Notes under the pieces: generated by a model | Seen by the model: only the letters and a program-made list of their open reading frames with translations | Told to the model about the DNA's origin: nothing | Databases searched by the model: none | Shown: piece after piece, positions 24,027-32,163 of the stretch | Numbering within the stretch: the stretch's first letter is position 1 | How the letters are laid out: each line of letters starts with the position of its first letter | Program-made: the position numbers and the translations under genes | NCBI GenBank assembly: GCA_020349945.1 | Contig: CP070704.1 | Span: 33,250 to 65,581 of the forward strand | DNA from: Deltaproteobacteria bacterium | Lineage (GTDB): Bacteria > Desulfobacterota > DSM-4660 > Desulfatiglandales > B25-G16 | DNA: 32,332 nt | Direction of reading: 5' to 3'

Positions 24027-24677
24027 TTACTCAGGTCTGACAGAATGAAATTTTTTCCCTGGAAGCTCCAAACAGGTTAAGCAGTTTCCATAAACGGCCC
24101 CAGTATCAATGCCTATCTTATTTTTCATGATCATAGGGCTATGAAATGGGGTATGTCCAAAGATAACCAGCTTCCCGAAGTCATAATCAGAATAGATAAA
24201 TCCATCTCTAATCCAAATAATATCAGTAAGATCCTGATCCTCAATCCTTATGTTAGGGCGAAAACCAGCATGGACAATATAGTATTGCTCAAGCTCTATC
24301 ATGGGTAAAAGTGATGAAAAAAAGTCAAGATGAGGAGATGGAACAAGCGGATCCTTTTTGTTTTGCTTCACCTCTTTATAGCTCCTAAGGGTAGAGAGAC
24401 CTCCATTTAATATGAAGCTTTGGGGATCAATATCCGATAAATAGTCAAGAAACATCTGTTCATGGTTTCCAATAAGACACTGAACTAAGGGAGAATGCTC
24501 TTTCAATTTTAAGACAAAATCGACAACACCTTTAGAATCCTCCCCTCTGTCGATATAGTCTCCAATAAAAATGAGTCGATCATTGGATGGGTTCCATTCT
24601 ATTTTGTCAATAAGTCTTCTTAACATCTCTAAACAACCGTGAACATCCCCAACAATAAAGGTCCTTACTGCATTCAT
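24027..24677 (-). CDS. Metallophosphoesterase of the Ser/Thr phosphatase (PrpA/ApaH) type
   Basis: 216-residue calcineurin-fold phosphatase, cytosolic, with the metal and phosphate motifs 'FIVGDVHGCLEML' (8-20), 'FIGDYIDRGEDSKG' (about 37-50) and 'IGNHEQMF' (about 69-76). Later His ligands lie in 'YIVHAGFRP' and 'VIFGHTPFHSP'. The motif set fits bacterial PPP-type phosphatases, which act on phosphoproteins or Ap4A-like nucleotides; the choice cannot be made from sequence. It is single and divergent from rdgB. AAGAGG lies upstream of the ATG. Confidence 0.9.
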   Translation of the reverse strand: MNAVRTFIVGDVHGCLEMLRRLIDKIEWNPSNDRLIFIGDYIDRGEDSKGVVDFVLKLKEHSPLVQCLIGNHEQMFLDYLSDIDPQSFILNGGLSTLRSYKEVKQNKKDPLVPSPHLDFFSSLLPMIELEQYYIVHAGFRPNIRIEDQDLTDIIWIRDGFIYSDYDFGKLVIFGHTPFHSPMIMKNKIGIDTGAVYGNCLTCLELPGKKFHSVRPE

Positions 24678-24824
24678 AAAACAGCCTCTTAAAAGCCCAA
24701 AGTAATACTGCCAAATTTTCAGCCATTATAATAAAAGCTTTTAATAAATATTCAAGTAAGTTATTTTTTAGCGGCGGACTGACGACTTAATAAGTTGCTT
24801 GCTATGGTTACGAGGTGAAGACTT

Positions 24825-25442
24825 ATGTCAAAGATAGTGGTAGTTCTGGCAACCCATAATGAGGGCAAAAAGAGAGAGTATGAGCTCTTACTTAAGAAAT
24901 CTCCGATAGAGATTAAAGGGCTTTGTCATTTTCAAGGTATTCCTGAATTTGAAAAACACGGAAGGACATTTGAGGAAGTTGCTACAAAGAAGGCCCAATG
25001 TGTATCAAGAATGCTTGGCGTTCCTGCCTTGGCTGATGACTCGGGAATTGTAGTGGAGGCCTTAAATGGGTCCCCGGGTCTTTTTTCAGCGCGCTATGCC
25101 GGGGAATCAGCAGATGACTATCAAAACAACCTTAAACTTCTTAAGGAAATGAGAGGGAAAGAGAACAGGGATGCCAGCTTTTTTTGCGCTATTGCTATAG
25201 CGAAGCCAGCCGGGCAGGTTCTGAATTACACTGGAAGATGCTCCGGGATAATCTTAGATAAGCCCGTAGGGACAAATGGCTTTGGATATGACCCCATCTT
25301 TTATTATCCACCCCTTAATAAGACATTCGCACAGCTTTCGCCTGATGAAAAAAATACGGTAAGTCATAGGGGGCAGGCCATGAGAAAATTAGGCAATGAT
25401 CTTAACAGGATTTTGGCCTGGCTGGAAGGCAGAGAAATGTGA
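24825..25442 (+). CDS. rdgB: XTP/dITP diphosphatase
   Basis: 205 residues, the typical length of the HAM1/RdgB family, which removes non-canonical purine nucleotides (ITP, XTP) from the pool. Start 'VVVLATHNEGKKREY' carries the substrate-binding 'THN..K..E'. Also conserved are 'LADDSGIVVEALNGSPGLFSAR' positions (about 66-88), 'FGYDPIFYYP' and the ending 'SHRGQAMRKL'. GAGGTG precedes the ATG. The divergent gap to the phosphatase (147 bases) has TATAAT at 24727-24732 but no good -35. Confidence 0.96.
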   Translation: MSKIVVVLATHNEGKKREYELLLKKSPIEIKGLCHFQGIPEFEKHGRTFEEVATKKAQCVSRMLGVPALADDSGIVVEALNGSPGLFSARYAGESADDYQNNLKLLKEMRGKENRDASFFCAIAIAKPAGQVLNYTGRCSGIILDKPVGTNGFGYDPIFYYPPLNKTFAQLSPDEKNTVSHRGQAMRKLGNDLNRILAWLEGREM

Positions 25443-25460
25443 AACATCCCTAGATTTTTC

Positions 25461-25490
25461 TTGACCCTTAAAAAATTTTTAAAATAAAGT
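25461..25490 (+). promoter_or_regulatory. Promoter for the NuoEFG-like module
   Basis: TTGACC (25461-25466), 18-base spacer, TAAAGT (25485-25490). Start near 25497 leaves too short a leader for the TTG at 25503, which favours the ATG at 25521. Confidence 0.45.
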
Positions 25491-25520
25491 TAAACACTTA
25501 TTTTGAAAAAGTGTAAATCC

Positions 25521-26054
25521 ATGGATCATAAAGGCGAGATTGAGGAAAAGGCTCTGTTACATGATATGGCCTCAATCCTTACGAGTTTTGAAAAAGAAAG
25601 AAGTAATCTCATACCTATCTTACAGATGATTCAGGAAAAATATCACTACCTCTCTGCCCGTGCACTGCAAATAGTGGCCAAACATCTTGAGGTTTCTAGC
25701 TGTGAGGTTTATGGGGTGGCTACATTTTACAATCAGTTCAGGTTTTATCCTCCAGGTAAACATCAGATAAGAGTCTGCCTTGGGACAGCCTGCCACGTTA
25801 GGCGTGGGGATATAATCCTTGAAAATTTCGAGCGCAAGCTTGAAATCAAGGCTGGTGAAACAACGACGAACAGGGAATTTAGCATAGACAGGGTAGCCTG
25901 CGTAGGATGCTGTGCATTGGCACCTGTGACGACAATCGATGATACCGTTCATGGACATATGGCCCCAAGCAAGGTAGAGGGGCTTATCTTGGGTTTCGAG
26001 ATAGAAAAAGAACGACGAAAAAGAGAAAACCAGCAAGGTGAATCAAAACAGTAG
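25521..26054 (+). CDS. nuoE: NuoE-like [2Fe-2S] subunit of an NADH diaphorase
   Basis: 177 residues from the ATG at 25521; a TTG six codons earlier (25503) is possible but lies almost at the predicted transcript start. Thioredoxin-like fold with the four cluster cysteines C86 and C91 in 'VCLGTACHV', and C127 and C131 in 'ACVGCCALAPV'. The extra Cys at 130 is unusual. The N-terminal helical part contains 'LIPILQMIQEKYHYL', as in NuoE and HydA/HndA-type subunits. It passes electrons from the NuoF-like flavin subunit and overlaps its gene by 17 bases. Confidence 0.92.
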   Translation: MDHKGEIEEKALLHDMASILTSFEKERSNLIPILQMIQEKYHYLSARALQIVAKHLEVSSCEVYGVATFYNQFRFYPPGKHQIRVCLGTACHVRRGDIILENFERKLEIKAGETTTNREFSIDRVACVGCCALAPVTTIDDTVHGHMAPSKVEGLILGFEIEKERRKRENQQGESKQ

Positions 26055-27966
26055 AGGAAAACTAAACCAGGTATTTGCATCCATAAAAACGGAGGCAGAA
26101 AGACGCTTCCAGGAGATGAAGGGGCACAATACGCAGAATATCTTCATTGGCATGGCTACATGTGGCCTGGCATCAGGTGCAATGGAGGTAAAGGCAGCGT
26201 TTGAACAGGCGCTTTTAGAGAGAAAACTCAATGCCCATATTATTCCTGTAGGTTGTCTTGGTCATTGCTATGCCGAACCACTTGTTATAGTTGATAAGCC
26301 AGGATTCCCACCCATCCTTTACCATGATGTAACACCTGGAAAAGCAAGACTACTGGTAAAGGCCTTTTTAGAGGAAGGTGACCCGGTTTTCGAGCATGTA
26401 TTGGGGGCCCTGGAAGAAAGTGATACCATACCCTCAGTCTTGGAATTCCCACGGTTTAATCAAGAAAAAAAGGTAGTTATGGCCAACAGCGGCTTGATTG
26501 ACCCAGAGGATATCTATCAGTACATCCAGAAGGGAGGATATTCGGCCCTTGTCAAGGCACTCACCTTAGAACCAGAGAAGATCATAAAAGAGATTCAAGA
26601 ATCAGGTCTTAGAGGAAGAGGAGGTGCAGGCTTTTTAACTGGCATAAAGTGGCAACTTGTAAGAAATGCCAAGGAAAAGGATAGGATTATTATATGTAAT
26701 GCTGATGAAGGAGATCCAGGTGCTTATATGGATAGGGCTTTACTTGAAAGCAATCCCCATCTACTTATTGAAGGTATAGCCATCGCTGCCTATGCGGTTG
26801 GAGCAGAAACAGCGATCATTTATGTCAGGGCAGAATATCCCCTGGCAGGGAAAAGGATGAAAAATGCCATTGGCCAGTCAAGACAGATAGGGCTACTGGG
26901 AAAAGGGATACTGGGCACGGACTTTGATTTAGATGTAGCAGTATTTCAGGGCTCTGGGGCCTTTGTTTGTGGAGAAGAGACAGCCCTCATAGAATCAATT
27001 CAAGGGAAGCGAGGGATGCCTCAACCAAGGCCACCCTACCCTTCCCAAAGAGGTCTGTGGGGAAAACCAACCGTAGTAAATAATGTTAAATCTATGGCAT
27101 CGGTACCACCCATAGTAGGGAACGGGGCTCAGTGGTATAGAGGGATCGGTACTGAGAAAAGTTCTGGAACAGCAATATTCTCGGTGGTGGGAAACATTAT
27201 CCATGCCGGCTTAGTAGAAATTCCTATGGGAGTTACCCTTAGGACCCTTATCTTTGAAATCTGTGGAGGCATCCCAAATCAAAAGAAATTTAAGGCAGTT
27301 CAGATTGGTGGCCCTTCTGGAGGATGCTTACCGGAGTCTTCTCTAGATATCCCCATTGATTTCGATTCTCTAACAGAGGCTGGGGCAATGATGGGATCAG
27401 GTGGTATGGTGGTCATGGATGAGGATGCATGCATGGTAGATGTGGCCAGATATTTCCTTGACTTCACCCAAAAGGAATCATGCGGGAAGTGTACCTTCTG
27501 TAGAATAGGAACCAAACACCTCCTCGATATCTTGGAGAGGATAGCAAGAGGAGAAGGACGGAATGGTGACATAGAATTATTAGAGAATCTGAGTTTAGAC
27601 ATAAACGGAGGCTCCCTGTGTGGATTGGGGAAGACAGCACCCAATCCAGTTTTAACAACCGTTAAGTATTTCAGGGATGAATACGAGGCTCATGTCAGGG
27701 AAAAACGATGCCCTGCTATGATGTGTAGGGCACTGACAGCATATTATATCGATTTAGATACATGCTCAAGGGGCTGTGATGCCTGCGTTGGAAGCTGCCC
27801 CACAGAATCGATCTTTACTACCAAAAATAGAAAGAAGGCCATTGACCAATCCTCCTGTGTCAAGTGTGGGGAATGCATGAGCGCTTGTCCACCGGAGTAT
27901 GATGCAGTTAGGAAGGTTTCTCCCCCAGAACTGGCACCCAAAATTGAACGCCCGGAGGATGGGTAA
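26038..27966 (+). CDS. nuoF: NuoF-like NADH-binding flavoprotein with N- and C-terminal Fe-S domains
   Basis: 642 residues, longer than plain NuoF (about 430) and built like HydB/HndC. Domains: N-terminal thioredoxin-like [2Fe-2S]-type domain (about 30-120) with C42, C73 and C77 in 'ATCGLASGA' and 'VGCLGHCYAEP'. NADH and FMN core (about 180-470): 'GRGGAGF' at 193-199, 'NADEGDPGAY' 221-230 and 'GEETALIES' 312-320. [4Fe-4S] domain C482/C485/C488 plus C528. Two ferredoxin motifs at C576-C587 and C607-C617. The first, 'CSRGCDACVGSCP', has CX3CX2CX3C spacing. GTG start; ribosome-binding site not evident. This is the NADH-oxidising part of the module. Confidence 0.94.
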   Translation: MNQNSRGKLNQVFASIKTEAERRFQEMKGHNTQNIFIGMATCGLASGAMEVKAAFEQALLERKLNAHIIPVGCLGHCYAEPLVIVDKPGFPPILYHDVTPGKARLLVKAFLEEGDPVFEHVLGALEESDTIPSVLEFPRFNQEKKVVMANSGLIDPEDIYQYIQKGGYSALVKALTLEPEKIIKEIQESGLRGRGGAGFLTGIKWQLVRNAKEKDRIIICNADEGDPGAYMDRALLESNPHLLIEGIAIAAYAVGAETAIIYVRAEYPLAGKRMKNAIGQSRQIGLLGKGILGTDFDLDVAVFQGSGAFVCGEETALIESIQGKRGMPQPRPPYPSQRGLWGKPTVVNNVKSMASVPPIVGNGAQWYRGIGTEKSSGTAIFSVVGNIIHAGLVEIPMGVTLRTLIFEICGGIPNQKKFKAVQIGGPSGGCLPESSLDIPIDFDSLTEAGAMMGSGGMVVMDEDACMVDVARYFLDFTQKESCGKCTFCRIGTKHLLDILERIARGEGRNGDIELLENLSLDINGGSLCGLGKTAPNPVLTTVKYFRDEYEAHVREKRCPAMMCRALTAYYIDLDTCSRGCDACVGSCPTESIFTTKNRKKAIDQSSCVKCGECMSACPPEYDAVRKVSPPELAPKIERPEDG

Positions 27967-27969
27967 TAC

Positions 27970-28617
27970 ATGGTCAAATTGGTAGTGGATAATAAAGAAA
28001 TTGAAAGTGAAGAGGGAATAACTGTTCTTCAGGCATGCCTGGACAATGAAATCTATATCCCCAATCTCTGCTACCTAAAGGAAATGGATAATCCACCAGG
28101 TTCATGCAGACTGTGCTTTGTAGAAATTGATGGATCGAGACAACCTATAACCTCATGCACCGTAAAGGTTAAGGAAGGAATGGTTGTCAAGACCAATACA
28201 GACCATGTAAGAAGATTACAGAGAGCCGCCTTTGAACTTCTTCTTTCTGTCCACCATATAGATTGCCGGAATTGTCCTGCTAACAGAAAATGTGAACTTC
28301 AGCGGATTGCCAAGTTTTTAAAATTCGGCTTGAAGCCCAAGAGGCTTGAACAGCTTGAGAGAGAGGTAAAAACAGAGCAAGACCACCCTTGCTTGGAATA
28401 CGTTCCGAATAGGTGTATCTTGTGTGGTAGATGTGTCTTTGTATGCCGAAAAGAAAGTGGTCAAGCTATGATAAGCTTTGCAAAAAGGGGGCTCGATACC
28501 GTGATAAGTTTCTTTGGCGAAGAGGATAAGCCCAGGGCTACTTGCAAGGAATGTTATGCCTGTACAAGAGTTTGCCCTGTTAGTGCCATTTTAGTAAAAA
28601 ACAGTCATTGCCAATAA
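27970..28617 (+). CDS. NuoG N-terminus-like / HoxU-like Fe-S protein
   Basis: 215 residues. An N-terminal plant-type [2Fe-2S] ferredoxin domain (1-80: 'IPNLCYL', 'GSCRLCFVEI', 'PITSCTV') leads to the His-Cys3 cluster 'HHIDCRNCPANRKCELQ' (about 93-109). Two [4Fe-4S] motifs end the protein: 'CILCGRCVFVC' and 'CKECYACTRVCPV'. It lacks the molybdopterin or hydrogenase domain of NuoG or HydA, so it is an electron-wiring subunit only. It follows nuoF by three bases with GGAGGATGGG upstream. The trio NuoE-NuoF-this protein is the diaphorase part of bifurcating hydrogenases or formate dehydrogenases; the catalytic partner is not in the window. Confidence 0.9.
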   Translation: MVKLVVDNKEIESEEGITVLQACLDNEIYIPNLCYLKEMDNPPGSCRLCFVEIDGSRQPITSCTVKVKEGMVVKTNTDHVRRLQRAAFELLLSVHHIDCRNCPANRKCELQRIAKFLKFGLKPKRLEQLEREVKTEQDHPCLEYVPNRCILCGRCVFVCRKESGQAMISFAKRGLDTVISFFGEEDKPRATCKECYACTRVCPVSAILVKNSHCQ

Positions 28618-28643
28618 CGTAATCATCCTGAGGGGTTCTTCCG

Positions 28644-29309
28644 ATGATAAGGGAAAATGTGCAGCGTCTATTACATGAGCTACCCGAAGGTGTGACTCTG
28701 CTTGCAGCTGTCAAGGAAAGAAGTGCTGATGAAATATCTCAGGCAATAGAGGCAGGGGTTACAGTCATAGGGGAAAACTATCTGCAGGAAAGCCTACAGG
28801 TAATTAACGAAGTTAAAGGAGAGGCCCAATGGCACTTTATTGGACATCTGCAGACGAATAAGGTAAAAAGGGTAGTTGATATTTTCGACATGATCGAATC
28901 CGTTGATTCACTGAAGCTGGCCAAAGAGATAGCAAGATGCTCTAAGAGACGGGATAGAATCATGTCGGTATTGATTGAGGTCAACAGCGGCGAGGAAAAC
29001 CAGAAAAATGGGGTAGCCCCAAGGGATGTAGAACAACTGATAAGAGAAATCTCCTCTCTTGACTATATAAAGATCATGGGCCTGATGACCATGGGGCCCA
29101 GATTTGGAGATGCGGAGGAATCACGTCCGTACTTTAGAAAAACAAGAGAGTTATTTGAAAAATTCAAGGATTTTCACTTACCAAATGTAGAGATGAAATA
29201 TCTTTCCATGGGTATGACAAATTCTTACAAGGTTGCCATAGAAGAGGGGGCGAATTTGGTAAGGATAGGAACCAAGATATTTGGGGAGAGGGAAGGAAGC
29301 CATAATTGA
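28644..29309 (+). CDS. YggS/PLPBP-family pyridoxal-phosphate homeostasis protein
   Basis: 221 residues, alanine-racemase-like barrel that binds PLP without known racemase activity. The PLP lysine is K24 in 'LLAAVKERSADEI'. Conserved 'GENYLQE', 'WHFIGHLQTNKVKRV', 'IMGLMTMGPRF' and the phosphate-binding end 'YLSMGMTNSYKVAIEEGANLVRIGTKIFGER' positions (about 185-215) match the family. 'AAVKERS' and 'GMTNSYK' deviate slightly from the common 'VSKT' and 'GMSxDxx'. GAGGGG 5' of ATG. It regulates PLP and branched-chain amino acid pools in other bacteria. The next gene starts at its stop as TTGA. Confidence 0.92.
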   Translation: MIRENVQRLLHELPEGVTLLAAVKERSADEISQAIEAGVTVIGENYLQESLQVINEVKGEAQWHFIGHLQTNKVKRVVDIFDMIESVDSLKLAKEIARCSKRRDRIMSVLIEVNSGEENQKNGVAPRDVEQLIREISSLDYIKIMGLMTMGPRFGDAEESRPYFRKTRELFEKFKDFHLPNVEMKYLSMGMTNSYKVAIEEGANLVRIGTKIFGEREGSHN

Positions 29310-30028
29310 CCTATGTTGCTAAAGAGATGAAGCGACTTATGGGTAAGGCCATCTCCAACTTTCAAATGATAGGTGATGGAGACAGAATATTGGTAGCTGT
29401 TTCAGGTGGTCAAGACAGTTTATCCCTCTTATGGTTGCTAAGAGAACGGCTAAAGAGGATACCCATTAACTATAATCTTATAGCACTTTATGTAAACTTA
29501 GGTTTTAAACAAGGTACAGCGAAAAGCATGAAGGCATTTTTTAAGGGAAATGCCTTTGATTACCGTATTATTGAAAGCAGATTTGGTCCACGCGCACATG
29601 GAAAAGAAAACAGGGAAAATCCCTGCTTTTTGTGCTCACGTCTCAGAAGAAAGCTCATATTTGAAAAGGCGGCAGAACTCGAGTGCAACAAGATAGCTTT
29701 GGGACATCAGAAAGACGATTTCATAGAGACGTTCTTTTTAAACCTTTTCTTTGCGGGATCACTAGATACGATCCAGCCCATGCAAGAGTTATTTAATGGA
29801 AGACTTTCTATCATAAGGCCCCTTTGTCTTTTAAATAAGGACATTATCAAGAGATACGCGGATCAGATGGGATTTCCCGAGATAGACAGTGGCTGCCCTA
29901 CGGCAAGATCGTCAAAAAGGGCACAGATCAGATCCCTGCTTTTAGGCCTCTATCAAACAAATAGAAAGATAAGAGGCAATATATTTAATGCAGTACAGGG
30001 GATGGCTATTCTCAATAGTCGGAGGTAG
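29306..30028 (+). CDS. TtcA-like PP-loop tRNA-thiolation protein
   Basis: 240 residues with the ATP-pyrophosphatase loop 'AVSGGQDSLSLL' (31-42, SGGxDS type). C107 and C110 in 'NPCFLCSRLRRKLI' and C197 in 'DSGCPTARSSKRAQ' match the three cysteines that hold the [4Fe-4S] cluster in E. coli TtcA, which makes 2-thiocytidine 32 in tRNA. 'ALGHQKDDFIETFFLNLFF' is also conserved in TtcA. Length is slightly short for TtcA (250-310). TTG start overlapping the yggS stop (TTGA), with GAAGGAAG at 29291-29298 as ribosome-binding site. A TusA- or NcsA-related specificity cannot be excluded. Confidence 0.88.
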   Translation: MTYVAKEMKRLMGKAISNFQMIGDGDRILVAVSGGQDSLSLLWLLRERLKRIPINYNLIALYVNLGFKQGTAKSMKAFFKGNAFDYRIIESRFGPRAHGKENRENPCFLCSRLRRKLIFEKAAELECNKIALGHQKDDFIETFFLNLFFAGSLDTIQPMQELFNGRLSIIRPLCLLNKDIIKRYADQMGFPEIDSGCPTARSSKRAQIRSLLLGLYQTNRKIRGNIFNAVQGMAILNSRR

Positions 30029-30032
30029 GGAA

Positions 30033-31085
30033 ATGAAATTAGGCATCATTGGACTGCCTCAATCGGGGAAATTTACGATTTTCAAGGCCCTGACTGGTGC
30101 AAGGGGGATAAAAGGGGAGGAAAGGATCAAGAAGGGGGGTCAGTTGATTACAACGGTTAACGTACCTGATGAGAGGGTAGATTACCTTACGGAGATATAT
30201 AAGCCAAAAAAGACCATCTATTCCCAGGTAGAATACCTACTGCCGCCAAGAATGACGGATTCAGACCGTGCTAAAGGGGAAAAAGAGAATATAATCTTTA
30301 ATGCAGTAAGAACCTGTGATGGATTGATACATGTAGCAAAAAACTTTCAGCTCTTTGGGGGGCCTGCTCCGACCCCTGAACAGGATTTCTTCAAGCTCGA
30401 ATCAGAGATGATATTGAATGATCTTATGGTGGCTGAAAAGAGGATCGAAAGGATAAAATCAGACGAGAAGAAGGGAAAAGAGATAACTATCGAGGAATTC
30501 TCCCTACTGGAAAAGTGCAGGGATATTCTATCTGAAGAAAAGCCCTTGCGGGATAATACCCAAATAGCTACTTCTCCTCTTCTCAAGGGTTTTACCTTTT
30601 TATCTGCAAAGCCCATGCTTCTGATTTCTAACAATTCAGATGAGGATGAAGACCCTCCAAAAATGCCCCACATCCCTAAGAATGTCGAGGTTATGGTAGT
30701 TCGGGGTAAATTGGAGATGGAAATAGGAGAAATGGCTCCAGAGGAGGCAATGGAATTTCAATCTGCCTTTCATATCGAGAGATCCCTCATCGATAGGGTT
30801 ATCAAGCGGTCCTTTGTTGTGTGTAATCTTATTTCCTTCTTTACGGTCGTGGAAAACGAGGTAAGATCATGGACAGTTACCAAAGGTACATCAGCAGTAG
30901 AGGCCGCAGACCTTATCCATTCAGATATGAAAAAGGGATTCATCAAAGCTGAGGTCCTCCCTTACGATCAATTAGTGAGATATGGAAATTTTCCTGAGGC
31001 AAAAAAGGACGGCCATCTCCACCTTGAAGGGAAGGATTACCGAGTTCAGGATGGTGACATAATCAGGTTTAGATTTAGTGTTTAA
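30033..31085 (+). CDS. YchF/Obg-like protein with damaged nucleotide-binding motifs
   Basis: 350 residues from the ATG at 30033, which has GGAGG at 30021-30025; a longer frame begins at 29988 within ttcA. The architecture is that of YchF: an N-terminal G domain, a coiled region at about 145-185 and a C-terminal TGS-like domain (about 270-350: 'SFFTVVENEVRSWTVTKGT' and 'GKDYRVQDGDIIRFRFSV'). The P-loop reads 'GLPQSGKFTIFKAL' instead of 'GLPNVGKSTLF': the Mg-binding Ser is Phe. The switch II 'DxxG' step is missing between 'YSQVEYLLPP' and 'VRTCDGLIHV'. An 'NNSDED' resembles the G4 region. It probably does not hydrolyse GTP or ATP normally. Overlaps argC by eight bases. Confidence 0.83.
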   Translation: MKLGIIGLPQSGKFTIFKALTGARGIKGEERIKKGGQLITTVNVPDERVDYLTEIYKPKKTIYSQVEYLLPPRMTDSDRAKGEKENIIFNAVRTCDGLIHVAKNFQLFGGPAPTPEQDFFKLESEMILNDLMVAEKRIERIKSDEKKGKEITIEEFSLLEKCRDILSEEKPLRDNTQIATSPLLKGFTFLSAKPMLLISNNSDEDEDPPKMPHIPKNVEVMVVRGKLEMEIGEMAPEEAMEFQSAFHIERSLIDRVIKRSFVVCNLISFFTVVENEVRSWTVTKGTSAVEAADLIHSDMKKGFIKAEVLPYDQLVRYGNFPEAKKDGHLHLEGKDYRVQDGDIIRFRFSV

Positions 31086-32154
31086 TAAAACGCTCAAAAA
31101 GATAAGAGTCGGAATTATAGGTGCAGCAGGTTATGGTGGGGTTAGTTTAATTGAACACCTGATAAATCATCCCCATGTTACCATAGGTGCCCTTATAGAA
31201 AAGTATGATGTTAATAAGCCTATCAGTGTGATTTATCCCCACTTAAAAGGATTTTGCGATCTACCGCTTCTTGATCCAGCTGACCCTAAGTGCCCTGATG
31301 ATTTTGATATTGTTTTCTATGCTACTCCTGATGGAGTCGGTCAGAAGGAGGCAAGGAGATGGTTAGATAAGGGCATTAAAGTAATCGATTATAGTGGGGA
31401 CTTCCGATTTAATGATAAAGACAGCTATGCCTCTTACGCTATCAGAATTGGCAGGACAAAGGAACATGCTGATCCAGATCTTCTCTCCTCTTCTATCTAT
31501 GGCCTGCCAGAGCTTCATAGGGCTGAAATAGCCTGCTCAGATTTGGTCGGAAACCCAGGATGTTTTGCGGTAAGCAGTATCCTTGGGCTTGCACCTGCTC
31601 TAAAATCAGACCTCATAGATAGTAACGATATAATCTTTGATGCAAAAAGTGGTGTGTCTGGGGTTGGAAAAGCGCCATCGCCGCCGTTTCACTTCCCGGC
31701 CAGATATGAGGCTATGAATGCCTATAAGGTAGCTGGTCACCAACATGTATGTGAAATCGAGAGGGAATTAACCCTATTAGGCGGTAAACAAATAGAGATC
31801 ACATTTACGCCTCACGTTGTTCCCTTGTGCAGGGGGATTATTACAACTATCTATGCAAATCTTCGCCCGAATGTAAATATAAAGAGCTTGAGAGATGCCT
31901 ATACTAGCATGTATAGGAAGGAGCCATTTATCAGGGTCTTGAGCCATGGAGAGATCTCAAGTACCACTGACGTTAGGGGCAGCAATTTCTGTAATATTTC
32001 ACTCAATATAGATTCTAGAACCGGGAAACTAATCATTCTGAGCTTGATTGATAATTTAGTTAAAGGTCAGGCGGGCAATGCACTGCAGAATATGAACATC
32101 ATGATGCAAATCGAGGAAACTACTGGCCTCATGAGTCCTGGAGGCTTCCCTTAA
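31078..32154 (+). CDS. argC: N-acetyl-gamma-glutamyl-phosphate reductase
   Basis: 358 residues, full length. Reduces N-acetylglutamyl-5-phosphate to the semialdehyde with NADPH in arginine synthesis. Rossmann start 'VGIIGAAGYGGVSLIEHL' (11-28) and the active-site Cys C162 in 'VGNPGCFAVSSILG'. The catalytic His and 'KVAGHQHVCEIERELTLL' follow, plus 'FTPHVVPLCRGIITTIY' (about 241-257). The GTG start overlaps the YchF-like stop by eight bases; no strong ribosome-binding site. No other arg gene is in the window. Confidence 0.95.
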   Translation: MFNKTLKKIRVGIIGAAGYGGVSLIEHLINHPHVTIGALIEKYDVNKPISVIYPHLKGFCDLPLLDPADPKCPDDFDIVFYATPDGVGQKEARRWLDKGIKVIDYSGDFRFNDKDSYASYAIRIGRTKEHADPDLLSSSIYGLPELHRAEIACSDLVGNPGCFAVSSILGLAPALKSDLIDSNDIIFDAKSGVSGVGKAPSPPFHFPARYEAMNAYKVAGHQHVCEIERELTLLGGKQIEITFTPHVVPLCRGIITTIYANLRPNVNIKSLRDAYTSMYRKEPFIRVLSHGEISSTTDVRGSNFCNISLNIDSRTGKLIILSLIDNLVKGQAGNALQNMNIMMQIEETTGLMSPGGFP

Positions 32155-32163
32155 ACGACAAGC

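Noticed and set aside
24725-24755. TATAAT/TTGAAT pair in the phosphatase-rdgB gap as a promoter
   Set aside because: The spacer would be 19 bases on the minus strand and the plus strand has no good -35, so I did not list it.
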